Assembly (NCBI GenBank): GCA_029194675.1
Contig: JARFXP010000009.1
Span: 1 to 57,403, forward strand
DNA: 57,403 bases
Direction of reading: 5' to 3'
Source of the DNA: Nitrospira sp.
GTDB lineage: Bacteria > Nitrospirota > Nitrospiria > Nitrospirales > Nitrospiraceae
The notes under the pieces are model-generated. The model worked only from the letters and a program-made list of their open reading frames with translations. It ran no database searches and was not told the origin of the DNA. Within the stretch, counting starts at the first letter, position 1. Every line of letters begins with the position of its first letter. This document shows positions 44,671 through 53,234 of the stretch, piece by piece. A program made the position numbers and the translations under genes.

Positions 44671-44943
44671 ATGCCGAAAGTGCTGCACCCTCATATCACT
44701 AACGATCCAGCCGTCTGCGGCGGGAGCCCGCGTATCGACGGGACGCGCATCACGGTCCGAACGGTGGTCATGTATGTGTTGCACCATGGAATGAGTCCCG
44801 AAGAACTGTTGGTCTCCTACCCTCATCTCAATCTTGCCTCCATCTACGATGCCTTGTCGTACTACTATGATCATCGGGAAGATATCGATCGCGAGATTGC
44901 TGAGAACGATGCGCTCGACCCGGCGAACCGTCCATCTCGATAG
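44671..44943 (+). CDS. DUF433 antitoxin
   Basis: 90 residues of DUF433: DPAVCGGSPRIDGTRITVRTVVMYVLHHGMSPEELLVSYPHLNLASIYDALSYYYDHREDIDREI, with the GGSPRIxGTRI motif. DUF433 proteins are commonly paired with PIN-like DUF5615 toxins. The start is ATG 44671, at the beginning of homology. The pair lies on the plus strand inside the otherwise minus-strand eCIS locus. Confidence 0.9.
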   Translation: MPKVLHPHITNDPAVCGGSPRIDGTRITVRTVVMYVLHHGMSPEELLVSYPHLNLASIYDALSYYYDHREDIDREIAENDALDPANRPSR

Positions 44944-44967
44944 TCCTGCCTCGTTTCATGACCATCC

Positions 44968-45327
44968 ATGAAGCTGTATCTCGATGAACATATTCCTCGC
45001 GCGTTGGAAGCCTTGCTCACCGAACACGGCATCGATTGTCTCTCGTCCCACGCCGCAGGAATGCTTGGCGTCTCTGACAATGAACAATTGGCGTTTGCCA
45101 GCCGCGAGCACCGAGCCATCCTGACATTTGACCGGAAAGACTTCGTGAAGCTTGCAGCCCTCTGGCAAGAAACCGGCCGGACCCATGCGGGCATTCTTCT
45201 TTCCAAAGAGGTTCCTTTGCCGGAGCTCCTTCGCCGCCTTCGTCGATTCTTCAGACGACACCGACAGACCGACCTTACCAACCAGGTCTTGTGGCTCCCC
45301 ACTTCCAGAGAACCAGATTTGCTTTAG
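44968..45327 (+). CDS. DUF5615 PIN-like toxin
   Basis: 119 residues: KLYLDEHIPRALEALLTEHGIDCLSS at the N terminus with the acidic DEH, NEQLAFASREHRAILTFDRKDF in the middle with the second acidic site, and TGRTHAGILL. This is the PIN-like family that partners DUF433. Likely an RNase, judged by family only. It is 24 bases after the antitoxin stop, so the two are cotranscribed. Confidence 0.9.
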   Translation: MKLYLDEHIPRALEALLTEHGIDCLSSHAAGMLGVSDNEQLAFASREHRAILTFDRKDFVKLAALWQETGRTHAGILLSKEVPLPELLRRLRRFFRRHRQTDLTNQVLWLPTSREPDLL

Positions 45328-45613
45328 AATACTCTGACACAGTTCCGCTGTGGACATTCCCCCCCCAGAGCCCGCGTCGCTTGCTCACGATCCCCTGTCA
45401 ATTCTGCCTCAGTCATATGCCCCTGCCGCCCAATCGACTCTACCCGCAATTAGTTTTTCCCTTGCGTGACGCCGACTGTTCGGAAAACAGTTCATCTTTT
45501 CCCGATGGATTCTCCCTCTTCCAATCGCTGATATAACCTCTTGACTCTAGAAAAGTAGCCTGTCCTCTTTTTCTGTTCACTGACGGTCATTGATTCAATC
45601 TTTCACTGTGGTC

Positions 45614-46573
45614 TTACACATTGGGGATTCCTACCTCAGGAGTGCCTGCTTCGGCACAGTACCGCTTCATTTCGCATCCCTCGAAGCCACGATGCTTCTG
45701 AATTTGTTCCCGGTGAGGCGGCTTCGAGCACGGGCTCTTCGAATCAAGAATCTTCAGCGTGAGGCAAGTAAAGCTTTTCTGATAGGCTTCACATTCGGAG
45801 CGCAGGCGAACACCTGTCAACTCACGAGTGGCCATTTCATTGCACTTTCCTTTCTTGTCCCAGTCGCTCCCGGCTGCCACATCACAGTCGTGTATCTTTT
45901 TCACGATGGGCGTGAGGTGCTTGACATGGACACTCTCATGTTGCTCGACGCATTCACGGACACACGGATCTTTCAATTCAGCTTGGTTGTACTTGACGAT
46001 CAATCTGCCGGTAAAACTCCCTCCGCTCGGGTCGACCTCGGGGCTCGTGTCACCAAACCAGGTCGGGCTGCAGTCGCTTTTCCCGCTATACGCCGGCTGC
46101 ACCTTCCGCACCGGTGCCACTTGCACGCGCACCTGACTGAAGTCGTGCCCAAAGCGTGGTTCGAAGAAAGATCGAGTGGCTGAATCAAGCGGCTGGCCTG
46201 GTGAGTTCAAAACTTCGTGCACAATGGGTGGTGCCGCGGCGAGGCCAGTTGAACCGCCAGTCCCTCGTCGCTGCACCAGGGGCTGAGCTGCTCTACCACT
46301 CCTTCTCGTATTTGCAGCTGATGCAGGCATGCGCATCACTTGCTCGGCCACACGGTCCGCTTCCTGCTCATAGGCATCGCGCGGCTCGCTGATCGCCAAC
46401 TTCGTTTGGAGCGGCCTGCCATTCACCTGCGTTTTCTGACACTCAGCACACTGCCCCCCACCCAAGGTGTGTGTTCCACAGGCGCATTTGCGTTGAAGCA
46501 CCGCGCGTGAGACCGGCGTGAAGAGCATTGAACTCTTCTGCATTGTCTGGTTGTGTGTTTTCTCGCTCAACAT
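45614..46573 (-). CDS. DUF4157-leader effector candidate with HExxH domain
   Basis: 319 residues. The N-terminal leader has a Cys cluster CACGTHTLGGGQCAEC (Cys30, 32, 42, 45) and a motif ISEPRDAYEQEADRVAEQVM at 61-80. LDSATRSFFEPRFGHDFSQVRV (129-150) is the start of a DUF4157 domain, but the usual HELTH part is absent; instead a different domain begins. It contains CVEQHESVHVKHL with HESVH at 212-216, a zinc-metallopeptidase type HExxH, and a Cys-rich pattern (CVREC, CDVAAG, KGKCNEMATREL, RLRSEC). The architecture of eCIS leader plus a new C-terminal domain suggests cargo with peptidase activity; that is inference. No immunity gene follows on the same strand. Confidence 0.8.
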   Translation of the reverse strand: MLSEKTHNQTMQKSSMLFTPVSRAVLQRKCACGTHTLGGGQCAECQKTQVNGRPLQTKLAISEPRDAYEQEADRVAEQVMRMPASAANTRRSGRAAQPLVQRRGTGGSTGLAAAPPIVHEVLNSPGQPLDSATRSFFEPRFGHDFSQVRVQVAPVRKVQPAYSGKSDCSPTWFGDTSPEVDPSGGSFTGRLIVKYNQAELKDPCVRECVEQHESVHVKHLTPIVKKIHDCDVAAGSDWDKKGKCNEMATRELTGVRLRSECEAYQKSFTCLTLKILDSKSPCSKPPHREQIQKHRGFEGCEMKRYCAEAGTPEVGIPNV

Positions 46574-46685
46574 TTCGATTTCCTCAACCCTGTTGGTCTC
46601 TCAGTACTTCAGAAAAATACGCCGCTTTAGTTTTCCAATTCGTTCATTCGACGCTGACCCCGTTGATTCCCTTGTGCATAATGCT

Positions 46686-47279
46686 TCAAAATTCATTTCG
46701 GTACTTCTCCGCTGGCGTTAACACACCTGGATGTTTGCTTGCGGCGATAAGCCTGAGACGCAATTCGTCGTTCACCACAATAAGAGTAGTATCCTCTGCA
46801 ACATGAAAAATCGGCGGTGCACCCTCAGGAATCGGCCGCACTGCGAAGCTCAAGATACGGTCGATGCCACTTGCACCGGGCAGCCTGGTAACCTTGGAAC
46901 GCTTGAGATCAAGCGCCGGAACTGAGTCGAGAACATTGACGCCGAAATACTTCAGGTCGGACTTGCCGTGCACGCCCACTGGGATAAATTGCAGGTGCGC
47001 GCCTGAGCTCTCTTCAAGAACACGCCTTAGCACCGGCGAAACCAACAGAATGCCAAGGTAGTTTCCTAGATGGTCGAGAAATCGTCCCGGCGTTACGTCT
47101 TTGATCATGACCTTGGGGATGGGTGAGAGGCTCTCACCCCGCAGCATGCGAAGATGTTGCTCAGAACTGAAACCGCCCATCTCGGTGACGAAAGCTTTGC
47201 CGCGCTCGGGGCCCTGAGGGTACCAGACCCAGTACTTCGGTATCGGCTTGCTCTTAGATGAAACCCGTTTCTTTATCAC
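46686..47279 (-). CDS. Imm11-type immunity protein (DUF1629 family)
   Basis: 197 residues. The motif run of LGILLVSPVLRRVLEESSGAHLQFIPVGV, LKYFGVNVLDSVPALDLKRSKV and IFHVAEDTTLIVVNDELRLRLI is typical of Imm11/DUF1629 proteins, which protect against polymorphic toxins. It starts with GTG at 47279, overlapping the stop of the upstream DUF4157-AHH toxin gene (GTGA at 47276-47279), so the two are translationally coupled. This is strong context for an effector-immunity pair. Confidence 0.88.
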   Translation of the reverse strand: MIKKRVSSKSKPIPKYWVWYPQGPERGKAFVTEMGGFSSEQHLRMLRGESLSPIPKVMIKDVTPGRFLDHLGNYLGILLVSPVLRRVLEESSGAHLQFIPVGVHGKSDLKYFGVNVLDSVPALDLKRSKVTRLPGASGIDRILSFAVRPIPEGAPPIFHVAEDTTLIVVNDELRLRLIAASKHPGVLTPAEKYRNEF

Positions 47280-50200
47280 GATAGCTTCTTTCTCCGCGCC
47301 TTAAGCTCGCCCTTCAGGGTACCGATCAAGGCCAGGAAAGGTTCTTCCAGCTTGCCCCAGTCAGTGCCCACGGCTGGATCAGTCTTGAGTTTATTCAATC
47401 GGGCAAGCACATTTTCGGTATAATTTTTATGCGAACCGCTGTGAATCTTGTTCGATATACACAAGCCGTTGTCAGCCCCATTGAACTTGAATCCGTTCTT
47501 TACCGCGACTTGCACAACAGGGTTCAGGAATAACTCAAGTGGGATCACATGGTGCGCTTCCTGTTTGCTTGAGTCGCATCCCAGTGCGCTCCGCAGTGCC
47601 GCACGAGCTGCATTTTTAGGGTCGAACTTGGACAATGTTGCGGCCAGCCGAATGATACGTTTATTGTCGATGGTGAGGGCTGGCAGAAATCGGATCCACG
47701 TGAGCGTCCGCCGGATCGTCTTGATCTTGCCCTTGTCCTTGGGGATATACATATACCCAGTTGGTAGCGCGGGGCTGGTGCGCGATTCCACCTTGCGCCC
47801 GACAAGCTTTGTAACCTTATCCTTGATCTCAGTGATTTGCTTTTCTTTCGCCGGCGAAGTAGTCGTTGCGCCCTTGAGTTCGGCGATGACCGAGGCAGAG
47901 AACCGCTTGGCCAACCGCTTGAGCAAATCCTTATAGTCCGGCTGAAGCACAAGACTGCCCCAGTTTTGTTGTTGCGCCGTATGTGCAAGCTCATGGTAAA
48001 GCAGACGCTGGCCTTCGCTTGTGCTGGGTTGGAACTTGCCAGAGCCGAAGTAGAGATCATTGCCGATGGCAAAGGCATTGGCGTGCAAGCGTTCACTGGC
48101 TACAACAGCCGCTGGGTCGGTATGCACACGAATACTCCCGAAGAGGTGGCCCAGGCGCGTCTCGGCCTCGGTGCGGACCTTCTCATCCAGAGGGTCACCG
48201 TCTGATTTGCCGATCTGCCGGGCGATCGTCGCTGGTGACAAGCGGTGGTTGGCATAACCAGGCTTGCGCGATGGCTTGATGATGGCCTTGACCTCTTGTG
48301 GCAACTCTTCAAGGAAACCCGGGCCGAGCTCATCAATGATCTTTTGTAAGTCGTTGGCTGCTGCGTCCATCGTCGGCTGTACGAGTTTGATCAGCGACCG
48401 GATGGCATCGTTCAGTCCATTCAGCGCTTCCTCGGGGATCAAGGGGGCGATCACGTTGTCGGCGATGGCCTTATCTATGCCTACCCCTTTTGCCGCTTTA
48501 ACCACTGGCTTGTAGAGCTTTGGAACGGCTGAAAGGATTGCTGCGGTCACGGCGCGCGCCAATTCCTCGTAAGTAACCAGATCGGACTCGCTAAGTTTTT
48601 CGATCCCGGTCTTGAGTAGCTTAGGTGCGGAGTCCAGCTTGAGCTTGAGCTTCCCAGCAAAATCAACGGCGAATTCGTCGGCGGCGGACTGCAGGTCCAG
48701 ATCAGCAAGTTTGCTGGGGTTGGCTGCCATGTCGAGCAAGGTCTCGAGAGCAGGGGCAGCTTCCAACATCAGGCCGACGCCGCCTATTGCGGACTGAACT
48801 GCACTACGCACCTTGAATACAGGTTTTAGAACCTTACGTAGCTTGCCAACCGTTGCGACAAGCTTAGTGGCCAGAGCGGCAATACCTTTGCGGCTGGGAT
48901 TCTTGCTCCTCTTGGGCGGCTTAACCTCATTGGCAACCCAGGCCTCGATAGCGGTGATGGCGGCATTATCCTTCAAGCCCAACGCGATCTCGAGTAGTGT
49001 CGTAGAATCCTGGAACAGCTCAGCCAGCGCATCGCGGTGTTCAGCCAGGTCTTTCAACATGCGCAAAGTCTCAGACATGGCCTCCATTTCTTCGGAGTCG
49101 CCCAGTACTTCCAGCGCATCTTCCAGAAAATCTATCAAGGGCTGAGGTAGGTCAAGCAGACCGAACACGCCGTACTTGCTGCCACCCTTCTTTTCGCCGG
49201 GGATGCCGCCACTGCTCTTGTCGCCGCTCTTGCCGGGAAGGGGAAGTCCTCCGGTTCCTTTTTCACCTTCCGGGACAGCATCGGGTTGTTGGCTGGGCTT
49301 CTTCTCACCCTCCTGAGGTTGGCCACCTGTTTCACCAGGCGGACGAGTCTTCTCGATATCCGGTGGTTTGTCTTCCACTTCATGAGTCTGCCTCCCTTTC
49401 GCAGGCGGCGGACTGGGAATAGTGATGGTAGGGGTGCCGGATGGGCCTGTTGGATCATCGGCGGAGGGCTTTTCTGCCGGCTTGTCCAACTGCTTATCGC
49501 CGGGTTTTCCGTAGACCAGCAGGAAGATACTTGCAGCTTTTTTGAACGCCTTTTCCGTTTCTGCCGGATCATCAAATGTCCAGATATACTTGCCCCCGCC
49601 TACGATTTGGGTGTCATACCTCCCGCCACCCAGTGGAGTCAGTTTTATTTCGAAATATCCAGAGGAAATACCGAGTTTTTGGGACTCAAAGGCACGTACC
49701 TCAAGGATTTGCTCATTCTTCGCGTCAAAGAAAAGTATTTCACCTATCAAGGTTTCCTTGGTTCTATCCGGGGCCAATTGAATACGGCTGGCGCTATCTG
49801 TAGATAGCGCTGTTTGCCGGGAGGCAAGCGCTGCGCCTTGCTGCAAGACGTGGGTCAGCTCATGTGCCAGCAGGCGTTGGCCGGCTGTCGATACTGGGTC
49901 GTAGCGGCCGGCGTCAAAGAAAATGTTAGGGCCGGTGGTGAAGGCCAGCGCATGGATCGAGCTGGCTAGACGGGCGGCATGGCTGTCTGTGTGCACACGC
50001 ACGCCACCAAAGTCGGCGCCAAACGCCGTCTCCATGCGTGATCGAATCGGATGCGCCAAGGGCCGGCCGCTGCTCCGTGTCTGCTCGATGCCGCGTAGCA
50101 ATTGCCCTGTGATATCGGGAGGTCGCAGGATCGCCGCATCGCTGTTCTGTTTCGCCTGTACCACCTCGTCGCTATCCTCAACATCGTCTGCCTCGTCTTC

Positions 50201-50782
50201 GTCGCTGCCTTCGACTTCCGGTTCGGCCATCGCCGCATTCGCGGCGGCATCCGCAGCATCCTCGTCAGGATCTCCGGTACGCTGGAGCATATTGGGCACG
50301 CCGAAAGATATAGCAATTGGCATATCCTCTTCAGCCTTCAGCTCACAATCCACACAGCCAGAAGACTGGACGAGACCAACTGTATCTGCCGTTTTTACCG
50401 ATGGTGTGGAAAATGGCCTTGGCGAGGCCAAGCGGCTGAGCACCATATCGGCAGTGCGGTCGGCTTCCCGCTCAAGTGGATCGTCTGGAACACTCACGGT
50501 ATTAAAGCGTTGGAGGCGCGGTGGAGCACCGCTGACGGCAGGATACGCTGGCGTCGCCATCACCCGATCAGCGATCCGGTCCGTTTCCTGTTCAAGCAGG
50601 TCATTGGTAACCCCAATGCTAAGTTTCCGCTGGAGAAAGCCTTTAGTCTGCGCACACTCCGTGCATTCCACACCACCCATCGTGTGCGTTCCGCAGGCAC
50701 ACTGACGTTGAAGGAGGCCACCGGAGCTCGACCGAAGCCCCTGATTCTTCCCCGTTTCGACCTGTACACCAGTCCGTTCCAT
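47276..50782 (-). CDS. DUF4157 eCIS cargo protein with C-terminal AHH nuclease toxin domain
   Basis: 1168 residues. Order: a Cys cluster CACGTHTMGGVECTEC at 28-43; two leader motifs LSIGVTNDLLEQETDRIADRVM and VSVPDDPLEREADRTADMVL; an acidic stretch at 170-212; DUF4157 domain 1 at about 240-317 with LLAHELTHVLQQ (HELTH at 307-311); a Pro/Lys/Gly-rich linker near 410-530; a long helical region to about 840; DUF4157 domain 2 with GSIRVHTDPAA and LLYHELAHTAQQ (HELAH at 930-934); and a C-terminal domain with QEAHHVIPLELFL (AHH at 1076-1078) and NGLCISNKIHSGSHKNYTENV, an AHH/HNH-type nuclease as in polymorphic toxins. DUF4157 proteins are marker cargo of eCIS. The Imm11 immunity gene overlaps the stop by four bases. 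Confidence 0.9.
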   Translation of the reverse strand: MERTGVQVETGKNQGLRSSSGGLLQRQCACGTHTMGGVECTECAQTKGFLQRKLSIGVTNDLLEQETDRIADRVMATPAYPAVSGAPPRLQRFNTVSVPDDPLEREADRTADMVLSRLASPRPFSTPSVKTADTVGLVQSSGCVDCELKAEEDMPIAISFGVPNMLQRTGDPDEDAADAAANAAMAEPEVEGSDEDEADDVEDSDEVVQAKQNSDAAILRPPDITGQLLRGIEQTRSSGRPLAHPIRSRMETAFGADFGGVRVHTDSHAARLASSIHALAFTTGPNIFFDAGRYDPVSTAGQRLLAHELTHVLQQGAALASRQTALSTDSASRIQLAPDRTKETLIGEILFFDAKNEQILEVRAFESQKLGISSGYFEIKLTPLGGGRYDTQIVGGGKYIWTFDDPAETEKAFKKAASIFLLVYGKPGDKQLDKPAEKPSADDPTGPSGTPTITIPSPPPAKGRQTHEVEDKPPDIEKTRPPGETGGQPQEGEKKPSQQPDAVPEGEKGTGGLPLPGKSGDKSSGGIPGEKKGGSKYGVFGLLDLPQPLIDFLEDALEVLGDSEEMEAMSETLRMLKDLAEHRDALAELFQDSTTLLEIALGLKDNAAITAIEAWVANEVKPPKRSKNPSRKGIAALATKLVATVGKLRKVLKPVFKVRSAVQSAIGGVGLMLEAAPALETLLDMAANPSKLADLDLQSAADEFAVDFAGKLKLKLDSAPKLLKTGIEKLSESDLVTYEELARAVTAAILSAVPKLYKPVVKAAKGVGIDKAIADNVIAPLIPEEALNGLNDAIRSLIKLVQPTMDAAANDLQKIIDELGPGFLEELPQEVKAIIKPSRKPGYANHRLSPATIARQIGKSDGDPLDEKVRTEAETRLGHLFGSIRVHTDPAAVVASERLHANAFAIGNDLYFGSGKFQPSTSEGQRLLYHELAHTAQQQNWGSLVLQPDYKDLLKRLAKRFSASVIAELKGATTTSPAKEKQITEIKDKVTKLVGRKVESRTSPALPTGYMYIPKDKGKIKTIRRTLTWIRFLPALTIDNKRIIRLAATLSKFDPKNAARAALRSALGCDSSKQEAHHVIPLELFLNPVVQVAVKNGFKFNGADNGLCISNKIHSGSHKNYTENVLARLNKLKTDPAVGTDWGKLEEPFLALIGTLKGELKARRKKLS

Positions 50783-50841
50783 TCCCGCTCTTCCCTTAGC
50801 CTCGCGGCCACTCTCTCACTCAGCTTGTCTACAACTCGCTC

Positions 50842-51120
50842 CTAATGCCTCTTCGCCGACGAATGATTCCCAACTCCTTGATACACCGCTTGGGCGATCT
50901 GCCGTCCGAGTTGTACTGGAGTCATGCCTTCGGCCATGTGCATCACAGTAGGAGATACGGATGGACGGGCACCTCCGGCCATGGTGTCCGGCCCAACGCC
51001 ATTCACCTCGATCAACCGTGCGAGTTCCCGTTCGACGGCCCCCTGCACGAGTGCCCGCTGGCTCCCTACGATCGGCAGGTCGTCCAGGATCAAACGCTCA
51101 ATGTGGAGTCGTACGTTCAT
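50842..51120 (-). CDS. Small conserved eCIS-associated protein
   Basis: 92 residues from ATG 51120, which overlaps the ATPase stop (ATGA at 51117-51120); a longer frame from 51147 lies inside the ATPase gene. MNVRLHIERLILDDLPIVGSQRALVQGAVERELARLI at the N terminus and a C-terminal QLGRQIAQAVYQGVG with Pro/Gly-rich middle are shared with small proteins placed after the ATPase in other eCIS clusters as I recall them. Function unknown; the coupling suggests an ATPase partner or cargo chaperone. Confidence 0.72.
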   Translation of the reverse strand: MNVRLHIERLILDDLPIVGSQRALVQGAVERELARLIEVNGVGPDTMAGGARPSVSPTVMHMAEGMTPVQLGRQIAQAVYQGVGNHSSAKRH

Positions 51121-53234
51121 GCGACGGCTTCCGTTGCGTCGTCCCATTGAAAGTCAGCTTCGTAAATCGGCCGTTCCAGTTTGCGAAACTCTGCCCGGGC
51201 TGCGTCAAAGATCAGTGGCATGGTCACCGGGGATCCGGCATCAGCTGCGAGAAACGCGGCATTCATTGCGACATTGTTGATATTCCCGCCGTTCAGATTG
51301 AGTTGTGCCAACCGGTCGAAATCAAGCTCCGCCGTCTGTGTGGCGCGTGGAAACACTCGTTCCCAGATGGCCTTCCGCTGCTGGATGCCGTGGGCACGAA
51401 ACTCCACGACGAACCGGATGCGGCGCATGAAGGCCGAGTCCAACGCACTCTTTCGGTTTGTCGCCAGAATGGCCAGCCCCCGGTACGCTTCGATGCGTTG
51501 CAGGAGATAGTTGATTTCGATATTGGCGTAGCGATCGTGGCTGTCTTTCACCTCGCTGCGTTTGCCGAACAGGGCGTCCGCCTCATCGAAGAAGAGAATC
51601 GCTCCGCCGTCCTCCGCAGCATCGAACAACCGCCGAAGATTCTTCTCCGTCTCCCCGATGTACTTACTGACCACCGCCGACAGGTCGATCCGATAGAGAC
51701 TCAACCGTAAGTCGTTTGCGAGCACCTCTGCCGCCATCGTCTTCCCGGTGCCGCTCTCGCCCGCAAACAGGGCGTTGATGCTCAACCCGCGTGCGCGCGT
51801 GGCCGCGAATCCCCATTCGTCGTACACACGGGTGCGGTTCGCCACCTGTGCGGCAAGTTGATGCAGAAGGTTGAGCTCCTGCTCAGGAAGGACAATATCT
51901 TTCCAAGAGGCTTTTGGCTCGATCCGCTGCGCCAGGATTTCCAGTCGCGGACGGGTGTCCACGACACAAGCCTCCCAGAGCTGTTGCGGAATCGACTGTT
52001 GCCCGACGGCAGGAGATGACAGCGTCGTCTGAGCGATCTGATGAATAGTCGTGAGGTTCAGGTTGAACTGACCGGCGAGTCGCGCAGCCGTGCCGTTCTG
52101 CTGAGCACCTAAGAGAGCGTCCCACGCCAGATACTGTTCCGCTTGGGTCGGCTTCCCGATGTCGAGCGAAACAGAAGTGCGGCCCATTTCCATCCGACGA
52201 TCCTGGGTGTCGAGGAAGAAGATTCCTCTGCTTCGAGCCAGGAATCGATGTAGGGCGGAGGCATGGGTCTCGTTCGCAGTCGTCTTCTCCACCTCATGGG
52301 CGTCCAGATACAGGGCAAAGGGCCAGAGAACCGATTCGCGCATCAGCAGCCGCGTCAGCTGCTCCAGTTCAGCTGGCTGTGAAGGAAGCACGTCGATAGG
52401 GAGCCGATAGAGGGGCAGGCCGAGCGCTGCAGCTGCATGACTCGCAACCAGTTGTTTGCTCGGTGAATCGGTACCCAGCAGTTGCATGACTGGGATAGTC
52501 TGAAGCGATCCGGCAGTCTGGACCTGATTCACAATCGCGTCTACCGCATGCCGTTGCGACGGTGGAAGGTCCACACTTCGATCGTCATACCGTACTGGCA
52601 GCAGCAGCGGCACGAGGCGATCATCCACGTAATTGAGCCCCTTTATATAATTGACAATGCGCTCGTCGGCCCGCAGGGCGCTGGTCGTGAGCGGCTGCGC
52701 CCCTGGCTGATTGATTTCGAGCAGCCGCCAGTACCGCAACGGCCGTTCCGGTGAGAGCACATCCCAGGCCGGTTCGGCAAACAAGGCCAACGAAAGCGCA
52801 AAGGTAGGATACCGGGCCGTTGGATCATCCTGGGCCTGTGCACAGAGCGACGGCATCCGCATGTCGAATTCCATCGACGCACAGAGCAACAGCACCTCGC
52901 TCTCAAACCGCGACAGGCCAAGATTACGGCGCAAGGTCACCAAGGTCGGAGGATGCTCTGCTGTCTCAAATGCCGCCAATTCCTCAGCGGCTCGAGTAAG
53001 GTGCTCGTCGCCAACACTCTTGGCGCCAGCGGAAGGTCTTGTCTGTGCGCCAAGATCGCCCGATTGTCGCCGAACGACCTTGCGTGGGGCCGAGCGAGCC
53101 TCAGATTGCACCGGCGATGTCGAACTCGCCGACTGCTGGATGAACCAGACCAGGCGCAGCCGCAACCAGGCCAGCGCCTTTCTCAGATACTCATCGTTCT
53201 GTTGCTGCCAGGGTATTTGTTTAGAGTCCTTCAT
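51117..53234 (-). CDS. AAA+ ATPase of eCIS (Afp15/Pvc15-like)
   Basis: 705 residues. The C-terminal AAA+ domain has Walker A GESGTGKT (492-499), Walker B ILFFDEADALFGKR (Asp550/Glu551), a sensor-1 ILATNRKSALD and arginine-rich FMRRIRFVV. An N-terminal ATPase-like region with VMQLLGTDSPSKQLVASHAAAAL and LYLDAHEV lacks a working Walker A, as usual for this family. Pvc15/Afp15 proteins are needed for assembly or cargo loading rather than for contraction. It overlaps the DUF4255 gene stop by four bases (ATGA at 53231-53234). Confidence 0.93.
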   Translation of the reverse strand: MKDSKQIPWQQQNDEYLRKALAWLRLRLVWFIQQSASSTSPVQSEARSAPRKVVRRQSGDLGAQTRPSAGAKSVGDEHLTRAAEELAAFETAEHPPTLVTLRRNLGLSRFESEVLLLCASMEFDMRMPSLCAQAQDDPTARYPTFALSLALFAEPAWDVLSPERPLRYWRLLEINQPGAQPLTTSALRADERIVNYIKGLNYVDDRLVPLLLPVRYDDRSVDLPPSQRHAVDAIVNQVQTAGSLQTIPVMQLLGTDSPSKQLVASHAAAALGLPLYRLPIDVLPSQPAELEQLTRLLMRESVLWPFALYLDAHEVEKTTANETHASALHRFLARSRGIFFLDTQDRRMEMGRTSVSLDIGKPTQAEQYLAWDALLGAQQNGTAARLAGQFNLNLTTIHQIAQTTLSSPAVGQQSIPQQLWEACVVDTRPRLEILAQRIEPKASWKDIVLPEQELNLLHQLAAQVANRTRVYDEWGFAATRARGLSINALFAGESGTGKTMAAEVLANDLRLSLYRIDLSAVVSKYIGETEKNLRRLFDAAEDGGAILFFDEADALFGKRSEVKDSHDRYANIEINYLLQRIEAYRGLAILATNRKSALDSAFMRRIRFVVEFRAHGIQQRKAIWERVFPRATQTAELDFDRLAQLNLNGGNINNVAMNAAFLAADAGSPVTMPLIFDAARAEFRKLERPIYEADFQWDDATEAVA

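Noticed and set aside
44968..46573. Idea that the DUF5615 protein is the immunity protein of the HESVH effector
   Set aside because: It is on the opposite strand, belongs to a nuclease-like toxin family and already has its DUF433 partner.
49923..50845. Plus-strand frames of 247-260 codons opposite the DUF4157 cargo gene
   Set aside because: Low-complexity Ser-rich shadow of the acidic coding strand; the minus strand has DUF4157 and Cys motifs.
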